Source of the DNA: an uncultured Roseburia sp.
GTDB lineage: Bacteria > Bacillota > Clostridia > Lachnospirales > Lachnospiraceae
Assembly: GCA_947174805.1 (NCBI GenBank)
Contig: CAMWKH010000006.1
Coordinates: 49,473 to 113,472 of the forward strand
Direction: 5' to 3'
DNA: 64,000 nucleotides
Shown here: positions 18,802 through 27,994 of the stretch, in pieces
Numbering within the stretch: the stretch's first letter is position 1
Layout of the letters: each line of letters begins with the position of its first letter
Notes under the pieces: generated by a model
Database searches by the model: none
The model's input: the letters and a program-made list of their open reading frames with translations, nothing else
Told to the model about the DNA's origin: nothing
Program-made: the position numbers and the translations under genes

Positions 18802-19278
18802 ATGAAAAAAGTAACGGCAATTTTAACATTTGTATTGATTCTGTCACTGAGTACAGCCACTGTGTTTGCCCACGGTCACGGAGGCCATAACGGGCAGAGC
18901 CACAACGGCCACAACCAGGGCCATCACTATGAGGATGCTGACGGTGACGGTGTCTGTGACAACAAGGGAACTATCGTATGCGGGGCAGGCGCCAGCTGCG
19001 GACACGGAAACAGGGGCAGGCACATCGATGCCAATGGAGACGGCATCTGTGACAACTCTAAATATTCCATTCAGTATAAGCTAAACGGCGGGAAAAATAA
19101 TAAAAAGAACCCGTCATGCTATTATAACGGGAAGAGTATAAAATTAAAGAACCCCACCAGAAAAAACTATGTGTTTAAGGGATGGTATATGGACAAGAAA
19201 TTTAAGAAAAAAGTAACCACCATAAAAAAGGGAAGTGTGGGGAAAAAGACTCTTTACGCTAAATGGCAGAAAAAATAG
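18802..19278 (+). CDS. Small secreted His-rich protein with DxDGDGxCD motifs and InlB B-repeat-like end
   Basis: A 158-residue exported protein. After the signal peptide (about 1-23) comes a run of His/Gly/Asn/Gln (24-42). Two acidic calcium-loop-like motifs follow (DADGDGVCD and DANGDGICD), separated by a Cys/His/Gly segment. The ending (about 95-158, YKLNGGKN, KGWYMDKKFKKKVTTIKKG, TLYAKW) resembles the Listeria-Bacteroides/InlB B-repeat fold seen in many Firmicute surface proteins. ATG 18802 follows a strong GGAGG (18789-18793); a TTG start 25 codons upstream is less likely. It stands directly before an ECF sigma/anti-sigma pair. Metal or calcium binding is inferred from composition only. 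Confidence 0.72.
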   Translation: MKKVTAILTFVLILSLSTATVFAHGHGGHNGQSHNGHNQGHHYEDADGDGVCDNKGTIVCGAGASCGHGNRGRHIDANGDGICDNSKYSIQYKLNGGKNNKKNPSCYYNGKSIKLKNPTRKNYVFKGWYMDKKFKKKVTTIKKGSVGKKTLYAKWQKK

Positions 19279-19317
19279 CGGCCGGAGGGCTGGCACCGTG
19301 CAGAATGAGGTCTTGTG

Positions 19318-19800
19318 ATGCGGAGCGAACGGGAGGTAAACAGGGCAATCGAGCAGTATGCAGATATGGTTCGCAGGCTTTGTATGATACATCTGAAGAA
19401 TTATCATGATACGGAGGACATATTTCAAATTGTATTTTTGAAGTATGTCCTAAGTTCCGTTATGTTTGAAAATGAAGAACATGAAAAGGCATGGCTCATC
19501 CGTGTTACCATCAATGCTTGCAAGGACTTTTTTAAGGATTTTTTCCGCAGCCATACGGTTCCCATGGAGGAATTGCTGGGGCAGACTACAGAATGGACAT
19601 CGGACAACAGTGAGGTGTTGGAAGCGGTGGTGTCTCTTCCTGCCAAATACCGGGATGTGGTATATCTTTACTATTATGAGGGGTATTCCGCTGTTGAAAT
19701 TGCCCGGATTCTTAAAAAGAATCAGAATACAGTTTATACACTCCTGACACGTTCAAAACAGCTGCTCAGGGAAAAGCTAGGAGGTGACGGGGATGCGTAA
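19318..19800 (+). CDS. ECF-type RNA polymerase sigma factor
   Basis: A 160-residue sigma factor with only regions 2 and 4. Region 2 is at about 10-75 (YADMVRRLC, DTEDIFQIVFLKY, AWLIRVTINACKD). Region 4 is at about 105-155 (LPAKYRDVVYLYYYEGYSAVEIARILKKNQNTVYTLLTRSK), the helix-turn-helix that reads the -35 element. ATG 19318 is preferred over GTG 19315 because GAGG lies 7 bp upstream. The stop codon overlaps the start of the anti-sigma gene, the usual arrangement for a cognate pair. No matching ECF promoter was recognised nearby. Confidence 0.9.
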   Translation: MRSEREVNRAIEQYADMVRRLCMIHLKNYHDTEDIFQIVFLKYVLSSVMFENEEHEKAWLIRVTINACKDFFKDFFRSHTVPMEELLGQTTEWTSDNSEVLEAVVSLPAKYRDVVYLYYYEGYSAVEIARILKKNQNTVYTLLTRSKQLLREKLGGDGDA

Positions 19801-20545
19801 CAGATTTCAGGGTACATTTGACAAAATCAGTGCGGAGGAAGAGCTGAAAAACCATACCAGGGAATTTCTTGGAAGAAAGACAAAGGGGTATGGGAAAAGG
19901 GCAATGTATTTACCCCGGAAATTGGCCGCAGCCTTTTTGTGCTGCGCTTTGCTTTTGGGAGGGGCAGGATATTATGCATGTCTCACACCCTCCTTTGTTA
20001 TCAGCGTGGATGTGAATCCTTCTATTGAGCTTGGAATTAACAGGTTCGATAAAGTGGTATCTATTGAGACTTTTAACGATGAGGGAGCAGACCTCATGTC
20101 TGGGGCGGATGTATATTATCTGGATTATAAAAAGGCATTGGAGCAGATTTTGACAGACAAGAATATGGAGCAGTATACGGCCCAGGGCCAGATGGTTGCC
20201 GTCACTGTGTTTGGAGGGGATGATGAGCAAAACAGGGAAGTGCTGGGCCACTTGTCAGCCTGTATGTCCTCCCATTCCAATGTGCACTGTTCTGCAGGCA
20301 ATTCCGCAGAAGTTTCCCAGGCACATGCCGCAGGGCTCTCCTGGGGAAAGTATAAAGCATTTTTGGAGCTTCAGGCACTGGACCCTGACATTACGGTGGA
20401 GGAAGTGCGAAAGCTCACCATGTGCCAGATACAGGACAGGATAAGCGCCTTGTCAGGAGGTGCCGGAAAAACAGGGCAGACCGGTTGCAGCGGACATAAA
20501 TCCGGGGGCGCCTGTGAGCATAAAAACGGGCACTGCGGCAGATAG
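19793..20545 (+). CDS. Membrane anti-sigma factor with RsgI-like extracytoplasmic domain
   Basis: A 250-residue single-pass protein. Residues 1-42 form a cytoplasmic part (FDKISAEEELKN, helical), likely binding the sigma factor. One membrane helix follows (about 43-63), then an outside domain beginning VISVDVNPSIELGINRFDKVVSIETFNDEG, the signature of the RsgI middle domain. The end is rich in Cys/His/Gly/Lys (CSGHKSGGACEHKNGHC), a possible metal-binding tail. ATG 19793 follows a near-perfect GGAGGTGA at 19780-19787 and lies inside the sigma gene. RsgI proteins normally pair with SigI; here the partner is ECF-like. Confidence 0.82.
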   Translation: MRNRFQGTFDKISAEEELKNHTREFLGRKTKGYGKRAMYLPRKLAAAFLCCALLLGGAGYYACLTPSFVISVDVNPSIELGINRFDKVVSIETFNDEGADLMSGADVYYLDYKKALEQILTDKNMEQYTAQGQMVAVTVFGGDDEQNREVLGHLSACMSSHSNVHCSAGNSAEVSQAHAAGLSWGKYKAFLELQALDPDITVEEVRKLTMCQIQDRISALSGGAGKTGQTGCSGHKSGGACEHKNGHCGR

Positions 20546-20554
20546 AATAGAAAT

Positions 20555-20586
20555 AAAAAAACAGGAGGGGAACTCCTGTTTTTTAT
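20555..20586. terminator. Bidirectional terminator between the anti-sigma and cellobiose phosphorylase genes
   Basis: AAAAAACAGGAG and CTCCTGTTTTTT pair around GGGAA, giving an A-run before and a T-run after the stem. It can therefore end transcription from both the plus-strand operon and the minus-strand phosphorylase gene. Confidence 0.88.
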
Positions 20587-20610
20587 TGGAACATAATTGC
20601 TGTCACGGAA

Positions 20611-23052
20611 TTATTTCATCACGGCTTCCACTTGTACAATTTTTCCAACCATATTTTTGTCGAAGGGAATCAGGTTTCCTTCCAGGGAAACGCCGTCTAC
20701 CGTAAGACTTGGCACTCCCTTTTCCACATGGTTTGGATTTTTCACCGTAATTTCATAGGTGACGCCTCGGAAATCCCTCTTTGCGGTAAAGCCCTCTAAG
20801 GAGGAGGGGATACAGGGGTCTACGGCCAGCCCGTCGTACTCCGGCCGGATTCCCAAAATAAACTGGGACACATTTAAAAATGTCCAAGCCGCCGTTCCGG
20901 TAAGCCAGCTGTTCTTTGCCTCCCCGTGGTTTTTGGCGTCCTTTCCCGCAATCATCTGGGCGTATACATAGGGCTCTGTGCGGTGAATCTCACTGATATC
21001 CTCAATGTAGGCGGGACATGTCCTGGTGTAAACCTGCCATGCCCTGCTGCCCCTTCCGATAACTGTCTCTGCAATGGAAATCCAGGGGTTGTTGTGGCAG
21101 AAAATACCTGCATTTTCTTTGTACCCCGGAGGGTAGGAGGAAATCTCTCCCAGCTCCACATGGTATCTGCGGTAGGGGGGCTGTAAGAGCACAATGCCGT
21201 ACTGGGTATCCAGAAGTTTTTCCACGGATTCCATGGATTTTTGGCACAGCCCTTTTTCCCTGCCGATTTCCGCCATCACACAGAATCCCTGGGGTTCTAT
21301 AAAAATTTGGCCCTCCTCGCACTCTTTGGAGCCGATTTTTTGCTCATAGGCGTCGTAGGCCCGAAGGAACCACTCTCCGTCCCAGCCGTCCTTTTCCACG
21401 GCAAGGCACATATCTTCGATTGCCTTTTCGGCGAGAGCCGCCTCGTCCAAAAGGCCTCTCTTTTTACAGATGGCTGCATAATCTTTCCCGTATTTTACAA
21501 ACATTCCTGCAATAAATACAGACTCTGCCACAGGTCCTTCCGAGGGGCCGAAAGTCTGGAAGGATTCCCCTGGTTCCTTGGAAAAACAGTTTAAGTTTAA
21601 GCAGTCGTTCCAGTCGGCCCTGCCGATTAAGGGGAGTTTGTGAGGGCCTAAGTGCTCTATGGTATAGTGGAAGGAACGCCTTAAGTGTTCCATAAAAGGA
21701 ACGGCAGTGTCCATATCGTTGTCAAAAGGAGTCATTTCATCCAAGATACTGTAATCTCCAGTTTCCTTTATGTAGGCGGCAGTTCCGGCTATCAGCCACA
21801 GTGGGTCATCGTTAAAGCCGCTGCCGATATCGGAGTTGCCTTTTTTGGTCAGTGGCTGGTACTGGTGGTATGCGCTTCCGTCAGCAAACTGGGTGGAGGC
21901 GATATCCAAAATCCTCTGCCTTGCCCTGTCGGGGATTAAGTGGACGAAACCAAGCAAATCCTGGCAGGAGTCCCGAAATCCCATGCCCCTTCCGATGCCG
22001 GATTCATAATAGGAGGCGGAGCGGGACATGTTAAAGGTAACCATACACTGGTACTGGTGCCATATATTTACCATGCGGTTTAATTTTTCCTCACTGGAAG
22101 ATACGGTAAAATGGGACAGGAGAGTATTCCAGTAATCCTTTAAGTCAAAAAGAGCCTTCTCGGCCTTCTCCGGGGTATCAAATTTTGACAGAAGTGCTTT
22201 AGCCGGGGAAAGGTTTATCTCATCTAAAGCGGAAAACTTTTCCTCCTCAGGATTTTCCACATACCCTAAAATGTAAACAAATGTTTTGGACTCTCCCGGG
22301 GCTAACGTTACCTTAATCTGATGGGAACCTATGGGGGCCCACCCGCTGGCCACGGAGTTTTTTGAGGCATTTTCTGTCACAGCTCTTGGGGCAGAGTTTT
22401 CACCGTAAGCCCCCAGGAAGGTATCTCTGTCCGTGTCAAACCCGTCCACAGGAGCGTTGACAGAGTACACGGCATAGTGGTTTCTCCTCTCTCTGTACTC
22501 TGTCTTGTGATAGATGGAGGAGCCGTGGATTTCCACTTCCCCTGTGTTAAAGTTTCTCTGGAAATTGGTCATGTCGTCCATGGCATTCCAGAGACAGAAT
22601 TCTACATAGGAGAAAACCGAAAAAGATTTCTCAAGGCTGCCCTCGTTGGTTAAAGTCAGCCTGTTTACCTCGCAGGAGGAGCCCATGGGGACGAAAGCGG
22701 TCATCTCTGCCTTAAGTTCATTCTTCACCCCGGTAAAAACGGAATAGCCCAGGCCGTGGCGGCATTCATAGCTGTCCAGATCGGTCTTAGAGGGCATCCA
22801 TCCGGGATTCCACACCGTCCCGTTTTCATTAATATAATAGTAATGCCCGTTGGAATCTAAAGGAATGTTATTGTAGCGGTATCTGGTAAGGCGCAGCAGT
22901 TTTGCGTCCTTATAAAAGCTGTACCCCCCTCCGGTGTTGGAAATAAGGGAGAAAAAGTCCTCGCATCCCAGGTAGTTTATCCAGGGCAGGGGCGTTCTCG
23001 GGGATGTAATTACATATTCTTTCTTTTTGTCGTCAAAATATCCGAATTTCAT
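20611..23052 (-). CDS. cbpA: Cellobiose phosphorylase (GH94)
   Basis: Splits cellobiose with phosphate into glucose-1-phosphate and glucose in the cytoplasm, saving one ATP. The 813-residue protein is of family length and recalls the Clostridium thermocellum enzyme throughout: the opening [83 protein letters not shown], and [11 protein letters not shown] with the probable general acid D483. N-terminal beta-sandwich and C-terminal (alpha/alpha)6 barrel regions are implied by this match. It is divergent from a LacI gene, with matching operators at both promoters. Cellobiose rather than cellodextrin or chitobiose is the best call. Confidence 0.92.
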   Translation of the reverse strand: MKFGYFDDKKKEYVITSPRTPLPWINYLGCEDFFSLISNTGGGYSFYKDAKLLRLTRYRYNNIPLDSNGHYYYINENGTVWNPGWMPSKTDLDSYECRHGLGYSVFTGVKNELKAEMTAFVPMGSSCEVNRLTLTNEGSLEKSFSVFSYVEFCLWNAMDDMTNFQRNFNTGEVEIHGSSIYHKTEYRERRNHYAVYSVNAPVDGFDTDRDTFLGAYGENSAPRAVTENASKNSVASGWAPIGSHQIKVTLAPGESKTFVYILGYVENPEEEKFSALDEINLSPAKALLSKFDTPEKAEKALFDLKDYWNTLLSHFTVSSSEEKLNRMVNIWHQYQCMVTFNMSRSASYYESGIGRGMGFRDSCQDLLGFVHLIPDRARQRILDIASTQFADGSAYHQYQPLTKKGNSDIGSGFNDDPLWLIAGTAAYIKETGDYSILDEMTPFDNDMDTAVPFMEHLRRSFHYTIEHLGPHKLPLIGRADWNDCLNLNCFSKEPGESFQTFGPSEGPVAESVFIAGMFVKYGKDYAAICKKRGLLDEAALAEKAIEDMCLAVEKDGWDGEWFLRAYDAYEQKIGSKECEEGQIFIEPQGFCVMAEIGREKGLCQKSMESVEKLLDTQYGIVLLQPPYRRYHVELGEISSYPPGYKENAGIFCHNNPWISIAETVIGRGSRAWQVYTRTCPAYIEDISEIHRTEPYVYAQMIAGKDAKNHGEAKNSWLTGTAAWTFLNVSQFILGIRPEYDGLAVDPCIPSSLEGFTAKRDFRGVTYEITVKNPNHVEKGVPSLTVDGVSLEGNLIPFDKNMVGKIVQVEAVMK

Positions 23053-23108
23053 GTGAAACCTCCTAATCTGATTTGTTTTTCTATTGTATGTTCTGCTGCC
23101 TGCAAAGA

Positions 23109-23123
23109 ACGAAAACGTTTAAG
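23109..23123. promoter_or_regulatory. LacI-family operator at the cellobiose phosphorylase promoter
   Basis: ACGAAAACGTTTAAG matches the site at 23319-23333 in 14 of 15 positions and has the A-rich/CG-centred core usual for LacI-family operators. It lies about 21 bp downstream of the cbpA -10 box, in the transcribed leader, a position suited to blocking transcription. Confidence 0.65.
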
Positions 23124-23144
23124 GTACTGTGTTTTCTGACTTTG

Positions 23145-23173
23145 AGTATAAATTATAAAGGGAAAAAAAGCAA
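23145..23173 (-). promoter_or_regulatory. Promoter for cellobiose phosphorylase
   Basis: On the minus strand TTGCTT (23173-23168), a 17-bp spacer and TATACT (23150-23145). An AGGAGG-type ribosome site follows near 23058-23063. Confidence 0.7.
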
Positions 23174-23283
23174 GGGGAAAATACAAACAACATTATGATA
23201 AAAGAAACAAGATTGTTCTATATACAATATGCACAAAAAAGAAAGGCAACAAATGTCTGTTTTCACGAATGTGTAAAAATGAG

Positions 23284-23312
23284 TTGCAATTTTTTGTCAA
23301 AGGATGTATAGT
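23284..23312 (+). promoter_or_regulatory. Promoter for the LacI gene and downstream transporter
   Basis: TTGCAA (23284-23289), a 17-bp spacer and TATAGT (23307-23312). The operator begins 7 bp after the -10 box, over the expected start site. Confidence 0.7.
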
Positions 23313-23318
23313 TGAATT

Positions 23319-23333
23319 ACGAAAACGATTAAG
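23319..23333. promoter_or_regulatory. LacI-family operator at the lacI promoter
   Basis: ACGAAAACGATTAAG, in the same orientation as the 23109-23123 copy and exactly 210 bp from it. Its position over the start site indicates autorepression, which would also cover the transporter genes because no terminator separates them from lacI. Confidence 0.65.
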
Positions 23334-23364
23334 TCATTTCTTTCACTCAACAAGGAGAAGGCCT

Positions 23365-24393
23365 ATGGTATCTTTAAAGGATATTGCAAAAGTCTGTGGA
23401 GTATCCACAGCCACGGTGAGCAAAGCGTTAAATAATCAAAAAGATATCGGTGAAGACACAAAGGTAAAAGTCAGGGATGCGGCGGCGAAGATGGGTTACT
23501 TTCCAAATTCGGCAGCCAGGGCCTTAAAGACAAACCGGTCTTATAACCTGGGTGTTCTTTTTCAGGATGCAGCCGGCAGGGGCCTTACCCATGAATATTT
23601 TGCAGCAGTGCTGAATGGATTTAAGGTTCAGGCGGAGAGCGTGGGATATGACATCAGTTTTTTAAGTTCAGGGAACAGGCAGATGTCCTACTATGAACAC
23701 TGCAGATACCGGAATTTTGACGGGGTGGCTGTCGTGTGTGCGGATTTTCGGGATTCGGAGGTCCAGGAGCTGTTAAACAGCGATATTCCCATGGTGACTA
23801 TTGATTATCTGCATCAGAATTGTACTTCCGTAAGTTCGGATAACGTAAAAGGTATGCAGGAGCTGGTCACTTACATATATCAGAAGGGCCACAGAAAGAT
23901 AGCCTATATCCATGGAGAACTTTTTTCCTATGTGACCAAGGAGCGTCTCACCAGTTTTTACAGAACCACGGATTCCCTGGGACTTGAGATACCGGAAAGT
24001 TTTATCAGGGAGGCTAAGTACCTGGTGGCAAAGCCTTCTGCACAGATTACCAGGGAGCTTTTACGATTGAAAGATTCTCCCACCTGCATTATTTATCCTG
24101 ACGATTCCTCCGCTATCGGAGGGAGAAACGCTATCGTTGAAGCGGGGCTTAGGATAGGGGGGGATGTATCCATCGCAGGGTATGACGGAAATCTTATTTC
24201 CAGGCTGCTTCACCCAAAGCTTACCACGGTAAGCCAAAATGCAGATAAAATCGGAAAAGAAGCCGCCAGACATCTTGTGAAGGCCATTGAAAAACCGAAA
24301 ACCACTCTTGTTCAAAGAGTAGTTATAGAGGGAAATCTGATACCGGGGCAGTCAGTGGAAGATTTCCTGGATGTGGAAGCATCGGACACTTAA
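23365..24393 (+). CDS. LacI-family transcriptional regulator
   Basis: A 342-residue repressor. The N-terminal helix-turn-helix (about 1-50: [22 protein letters not shown]) and hinge (AARAL) are followed by a periplasmic-binding-protein-like effector domain (about 60-335). ATG 23365 is chosen because it begins exactly at the canonical domain start and follows AAGGAG (23352-23357); the longer frame would add 32 unrelated residues. The genetic context and two shared operators suggest it controls both the divergent cellobiose phosphorylase and the following ABC transporter in response to a beta-glucoside. The effector is inferred. Confidence 0.9.
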   Translation: MVSLKDIAKVCGVSTATVSKALNNQKDIGEDTKVKVRDAAAKMGYFPNSAARALKTNRSYNLGVLFQDAAGRGLTHEYFAAVLNGFKVQAESVGYDISFLSSGNRQMSYYEHCRYRNFDGVAVVCADFRDSEVQELLNSDIPMVTIDYLHQNCTSVSSDNVKGMQELVTYIYQKGHRKIAYIHGELFSYVTKERLTSFYRTTDSLGLEIPESFIREAKYLVAKPSAQITRELLRLKDSPTCIIYPDDSSAIGGRNAIVEAGLRIGGDVSIAGYDGNLISRLLHPKLTTVSQNADKIGKEAARHLVKAIEKPKTTLVQRVVIEGNLIPGQSVEDFLDVEASDT

Positions 24394-24421
24394 AAATTTT
24401 CATAAAACAGGAGGAAAAAAT

Positions 24422-25864
24422 ATGAAAAAGAAACTTATCAGTACATTATTATGTGCAGCAATGACAGCATCCATGTTGGCAGGATGCGGCAACGGAGGAG
24501 ACACAAACACAGACGCACCTGCAAAAGAAGATGCGGCGGAAGACAAGGCGGATGAGACAGTGGATTCCACAGAGGCTTCCCAGGGCAGCGATGCGGCAGC
24601 GTCAGGGGGCGTAAGCTATGAGGGGGAACTGAGCCTTATGCACTACTCCACTTCCGAGGAGTCAGAAGGAAATGGCGGTTCCGACGGATTCCGTACTATG
24701 CTAAAGGAGTGGAAAGACGCCAATCCAAATGTAAATTTATCTGAGAACGTGCTTGCAAATGACGAGTACAAAACACAGATTGCCACACTGGCGGCAGCAG
24801 ATGACCTTCCCGATGTGTTCCTGCTTCAGGGTATGAATACAAAGGCTTGGGCAGAGCAGGGCCTTGTGATGGATTTGACAGATATCATAAACAGCTCCCC
24901 CTATGCGGCAGATTACAAACAGGATTACTTTACCCCCTTTAAAGACGGTGACGGAAAGATTTACGGGCTTCCTGTTTTGACAGGCGGTACCTGTACCGTA
25001 GTTGTCTATGATAAACAGATGTGGAAAGATGCAGGCTATGAGTCCTTCCCTGCAACCTGGGATGAAGTTCTGGCGGCAAAAGAGAAATTTTCCGGTGACG
25101 GCGTTGACACCATCGCTTTTGGAAACAGCGGAAAGTGGCAGGCGAACTCCTGCTTTATGTCTACCATTGGCGATATGTTTACAGGAAAAGACTGGTTCCA
25201 GTCTATTATCGACAAGGGAGGCGCTGCATTTACAGACCAGGAATTTGTAGACGCCCTGAAATTTACCCAGGATGCTTTCAAATCCGGCGTATTTAACGCT
25301 GATTTCAATGCAATTTCCAATGAGGACGCCCGTGAATATTATATTTCCGGGGAGGCGGCAGCATTTATCGGCGGCAACTGGGATGTTTCCTATATTATGG
25401 CTACGCTGTTAGAAGGTGACGAGGAGAAATACAACAACATCGGATTTGCTACATTCCCCTCTGTGGAAGGTGCAAAAGGAGACACAAACGTACAGAATAT
25501 CGGTTTAGGATACGGTATGGCAATCAACGCTAAAGTGGCAGAAGACCCGGAGAAACTGGATGCGGCTATCGATTTGATTTACAAACTCACAGGTCCTGAT
25601 TTTGCAAACTTTGTAGCAGCAAATTATGCACTTGGCGGATTAACCCAGGTGGAGGATGTGGATTTAAGCAAATTTGATTCCGTGACCCAGGATTTCTACA
25701 ACTGGTCTTATGTGGATACAAACACCTGTGAAATTTATGATTCTTATGTAAGCAGCGCAGTTTGGGATGTATTTAACACAGAACTTCAGGATATGTTAAA
25801 CGGTGACACAGACCCGGATACAGTGGCAAAAGATACCCAGGCTGCATACGAAGCAAATTACTAA
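24422..25864 (+). CDS. Sugar ABC transporter substrate-binding lipoprotein (family 1)
   Basis: A 480-residue extracellular solute-binding protein. The signal peptide ends in SMLAGCGN (lipidated Cys about residue 22). An acidic Ala/Asp/Glu linker (23-65) precedes the bilobed binding domain, with [26 protein letters not shown] and AAFIGGNWD typical of oligosaccharide binders. AGGAGG at 24409-24414 sets ATG 24422. It follows lacI by 28 bp and two permease genes come next, so it should serve the same regulon. The neighbouring cellobiose phosphorylase makes cellobiose or cellodextrin the most likely ligand, by inference. Confidence 0.9.
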   Translation: MKKKLISTLLCAAMTASMLAGCGNGGDTNTDAPAKEDAAEDKADETVDSTEASQGSDAAASGGVSYEGELSLMHYSTSEESEGNGGSDGFRTMLKEWKDANPNVNLSENVLANDEYKTQIATLAAADDLPDVFLLQGMNTKAWAEQGLVMDLTDIINSSPYAADYKQDYFTPFKDGDGKIYGLPVLTGGTCTVVVYDKQMWKDAGYESFPATWDEVLAAKEKFSGDGVDTIAFGNSGKWQANSCFMSTIGDMFTGKDWFQSIIDKGGAAFTDQEFVDALKFTQDAFKSGVFNADFNAISNEDAREYYISGEAAAFIGGNWDVSYIMATLLEGDEEKYNNIGFATFPSVEGAKGDTNVQNIGLGYGMAINAKVAEDPEKLDAAIDLIYKLTGPDFANFVAANYALGGLTQVEDVDLSKFDSVTQDFYNWSYVDTNTCEIYDSYVSSAVWDVFNTELQDMLNGDTDPDTVAKDTQAAYEANY

Positions 25865-25893
25865 GAGAAAACCTTTATAAAAAGAGCATTGGA

Positions 25894-25921
25894 GGTCTCG
25901 TCCCTTGTGCGGGGCGGGACC
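25894..25921 (+). terminator. Intercistronic hairpin between binding protein and permease genes
   Basis: Eleven consecutive pairs (two G-T) form between 25894-25904 and 25911-25921, without a proper T-run. Such stems after binding-protein genes usually stabilise the upstream message or reduce expression of the permeases. Confidence 0.6.
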
Positions 25922-25956
25922 TTAAAAATTTAAATTGATTAAGGAGGGCGGGTTAT

Positions 25957-26853
25957 ATGCTTAGATCCATTAAGCCTAAGGGGCGTACCATTGCATTATT
26001 CTTATGTATCCCTGTTATCTGGTATGTGTTTTCCGTTTTTGTTCCCCTTTTGACTGCTGTGTTCTACAGCCTTTTTGAGTGGAAGGGGGGACCGAAAAAA
26101 ACATTTATCGGACTTGCAAATTACATAGACCTGATAAAAGACGGAACATTCTGGGAGGCGTTCAGCCATAATATCTATCTGGTGCTGGCCTGTATTGTGG
26201 GGCAGGTGGGCATAGCTTTTGTGTTCGTTTTAATTGTAAATTCAAGGTTAGTAAAATTAAAAGGTATTCACAGAACCTTCGGATTTTTTCCCAGCACCAT
26301 ATCAGCGGTATGTATCGGATTTATCTGGATGATGATTTACGATTATAAAAGGGGTATTTTAAACTGGCTTCTTACCGTGACAGGACATGAGGATAAAGTC
26401 AGGGTATGGCTGAATGAACCCTCTTTGGTTATGGTGCTTGTGGCTATTCCGCTGATTTGGCAGTTTATCGGCTATTATATGGTAATTCTTTTATCCGCCA
26501 TCTCCTCGGTGGACGCAGAGATTTTCGAGGTTGCGGAGCTGGACGGGGCCAATGCCTTCCAGAGGGCAATTTACATTGTGCTTCCTTTGATAAAGAATAC
26601 GCTTTTGGTTTGTGTCACCCTCTGCGTGGCAGGTAACATGAAAGCCTTCGACCATATATACACCATGACGGAAGGCGGACCGGGAACCTCCTCCATGGTT
26701 ATGGCCATGTACGGATATAAGATTTCTTTTGCCCAGATGAATATGGGGTACGGAAGTGCAATCTCCGTAGGTATTTTTATTGTCAGCCTGATTGTAATCG
26801 GCGGAAGCCAGAAACTGATGAATTGGCTTATGCGGGATAAGGGGGTAGAATAA
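25957..26853 (+). CDS. Sugar ABC transporter permease (MalF/UgpA type)
   Basis: A 298-residue inner-membrane subunit with six membrane helices. The cytoplasmic EAA loop (EIFEVAELDGANAFQRAIYIVLPLIKN, about 189-213) contacts the ATPase. AAGGAGGGCGGG upstream is a strong ribosome site. The partner permease starts 1 bp after its stop. No ATP-binding gene is present in this operon, so a shared MsmX/MalK-type ATPase encoded elsewhere must energise it, as is common in Firmicutes. Confidence 0.9.
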   Translation: MLRSIKPKGRTIALFLCIPVIWYVFSVFVPLLTAVFYSLFEWKGGPKKTFIGLANYIDLIKDGTFWEAFSHNIYLVLACIVGQVGIAFVFVLIVNSRLVKLKGIHRTFGFFPSTISAVCIGFIWMMIYDYKRGILNWLLTVTGHEDKVRVWLNEPSLVMVLVAIPLIWQFIGYYMVILLSAISSVDAEIFEVAELDGANAFQRAIYIVLPLIKNTLLVCVTLCVAGNMKAFDHIYTMTEGGPGTSSMVMAMYGYKISFAQMNMGYGSAISVGIFIVSLIVIGGSQKLMNWLMRDKGVE

Positions 26854-26854
26854 T

Positions 26855-27733
26855 ATGGCACAGATGGAAAAAATTACTGGGGGAAGAAGCACCGGGGAAA
26901 AAATGAAAACAGGTATTCTTGGGTTTTTCTTAAATCTTTTGATGCTTCTCTTTTCCATATCCTGCATCTTCCCTTTGGTGTGGATGTTTTATTCATCCTT
27001 AAAGACAAAGAGGGTATTTAATGCGGATATCATGGGGCTTCCCAAGTCGCCCACCTTCAGCAACTATCAAAAGATTATGACAAATGCAGATTATCACATC
27101 GGCCAGTCCATGTGGGCCAGCGTGCGCACCACAGTAATTTCTATATTTTTCATAGCCTTATTTGGATTTATTGTGGGATATATTCTCTCCAGAATCAAGT
27201 TTAAGGGAAACAGGCTTCTCTATATCATGTTTTTAATGGGTATGCTGATTCCAGTACATTCCCTCCTAGTGCCCATTTATGTTGCATTTAACAAGACAGG
27301 GCTTGGAAACCAGTGGTTCACCTTGATTATCCCCTATGTGGCATTTGGCATGCCCATTGCAGTGTTCCTTGTGGAAGGATTTATCAAGGCCATTCCGGTG
27401 GAGCTTGAGGAGGCTGCGGCCATAGATGGAAGTTCTTTTACCAGAACGCTTTTTTCCATAATTCTTCCTGTGGCAAAACCCATACTTGTCACCATTGCAA
27501 TTATACAGACATTCTCCTGCTGGAATGAGTTTTCCTTTGCCCTGGTATTGATTAAGGATGTGAAGCTTCAGACGGTGCCCCTTGCAATGACTATGTTTAA
27601 GGGCCAGTTCGCATCGGATTACCCAAAGATTATGTCTGCAATGCTCACAACTATGGCACCTGTAGTGGTTTTATACTTTGCATTCAGCAAACAGATTATC
27701 AAAGGGATGGTTGCAGGGGCCGTGAAAGGATAA
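26855..27733 (+). CDS. Sugar ABC transporter permease (MalG/UgpE type)
   Basis: A 292-residue second permease with a polar N-terminus, six membrane helices and the EAA loop VELEEAAAIDGSSFTRTLFSIILPVAKP (about 184-211). The C-terminus ends in QIIKGMVAGAVKG, the usual ending of MalG-like subunits. It forms a heterodimer with the preceding product and closes the LacI-controlled operon. A start somewhat downstream is possible, but ATG 26855 is coupled to the upstream stop. Confidence 0.9.
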   Translation: MAQMEKITGGRSTGEKMKTGILGFFLNLLMLLFSISCIFPLVWMFYSSLKTKRVFNADIMGLPKSPTFSNYQKIMTNADYHIGQSMWASVRTTVISIFFIALFGFIVGYILSRIKFKGNRLLYIMFLMGMLIPVHSLLVPIYVAFNKTGLGNQWFTLIIPYVAFGMPIAVFLVEGFIKAIPVELEEAAAIDGSSFTRTLFSIILPVAKPILVTIAIIQTFSCWNEFSFALVLIKDVKLQTVPLAMTMFKGQFASDYPKIMSAMLTTMAPVVVLYFAFSKQIIKGMVAGAVKG

Positions 27734-27873
27734 AAAATTTTTGTGCTATTTTGGTATTATTTTGTGACATTTTGGTGTACTTTTGATGTACTCTCTGTAT
27801 TAGAATATAATTGCAGGTAGTTATTATACCTCTCTTCCAAATTTTTTATATACACCCCAATTTATAACCCAAA

Positions 27874-27919
27874 GGAAAAGGGCCGGCTTGTATCCCCATA
27901 CAGGTTTCGGTCCTTTTCC
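27874..27919. terminator. Inverted repeat downstream of the first transporter operon
   Basis: GGAAAAGGGCCG (27874-27885) pairs with CGGTCCTTTTCC (27908-27919) over 12 bp with one wobble around a 22-nt loop. No T-run follows, so termination would be weak. Apart from this, the 27734-27994 gap holds an AT-rich stretch and the promoter of the AraC gene. Confidence 0.45.
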
Positions 27920-27929
27920 ACGTAATCTG

Positions 27930-27959
27930 TTGGACAAATGATTTTATCTGGGGTAAAAT
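27930..27959 (+). promoter_or_regulatory. Promoter for the AraC-family regulator
   Basis: TTGGAC (27930-27935), an 18-bp spacer and TAAAAT (27954-27959), 36 bp before the start codon. Confidence 0.5.
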
Positions 27960-27994
27960 AGAACAGATATATCGGAGAGCGGAGAGGAGATGCC

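Noticed and set aside
20952..21322. Minus-strand frames of 80 and 106 codons within the cellobiose phosphorylase gene
   Set aside because: They overlap the conserved GH94 catalytic region in another frame and have no independent start signals.
27734..27873. AT-rich gap with repeated TTTTGGT/TTTTGTG words after the first transporter operon
   Set aside because: The words are imperfect and irregularly spaced; not convincing as operators or as a repeat.
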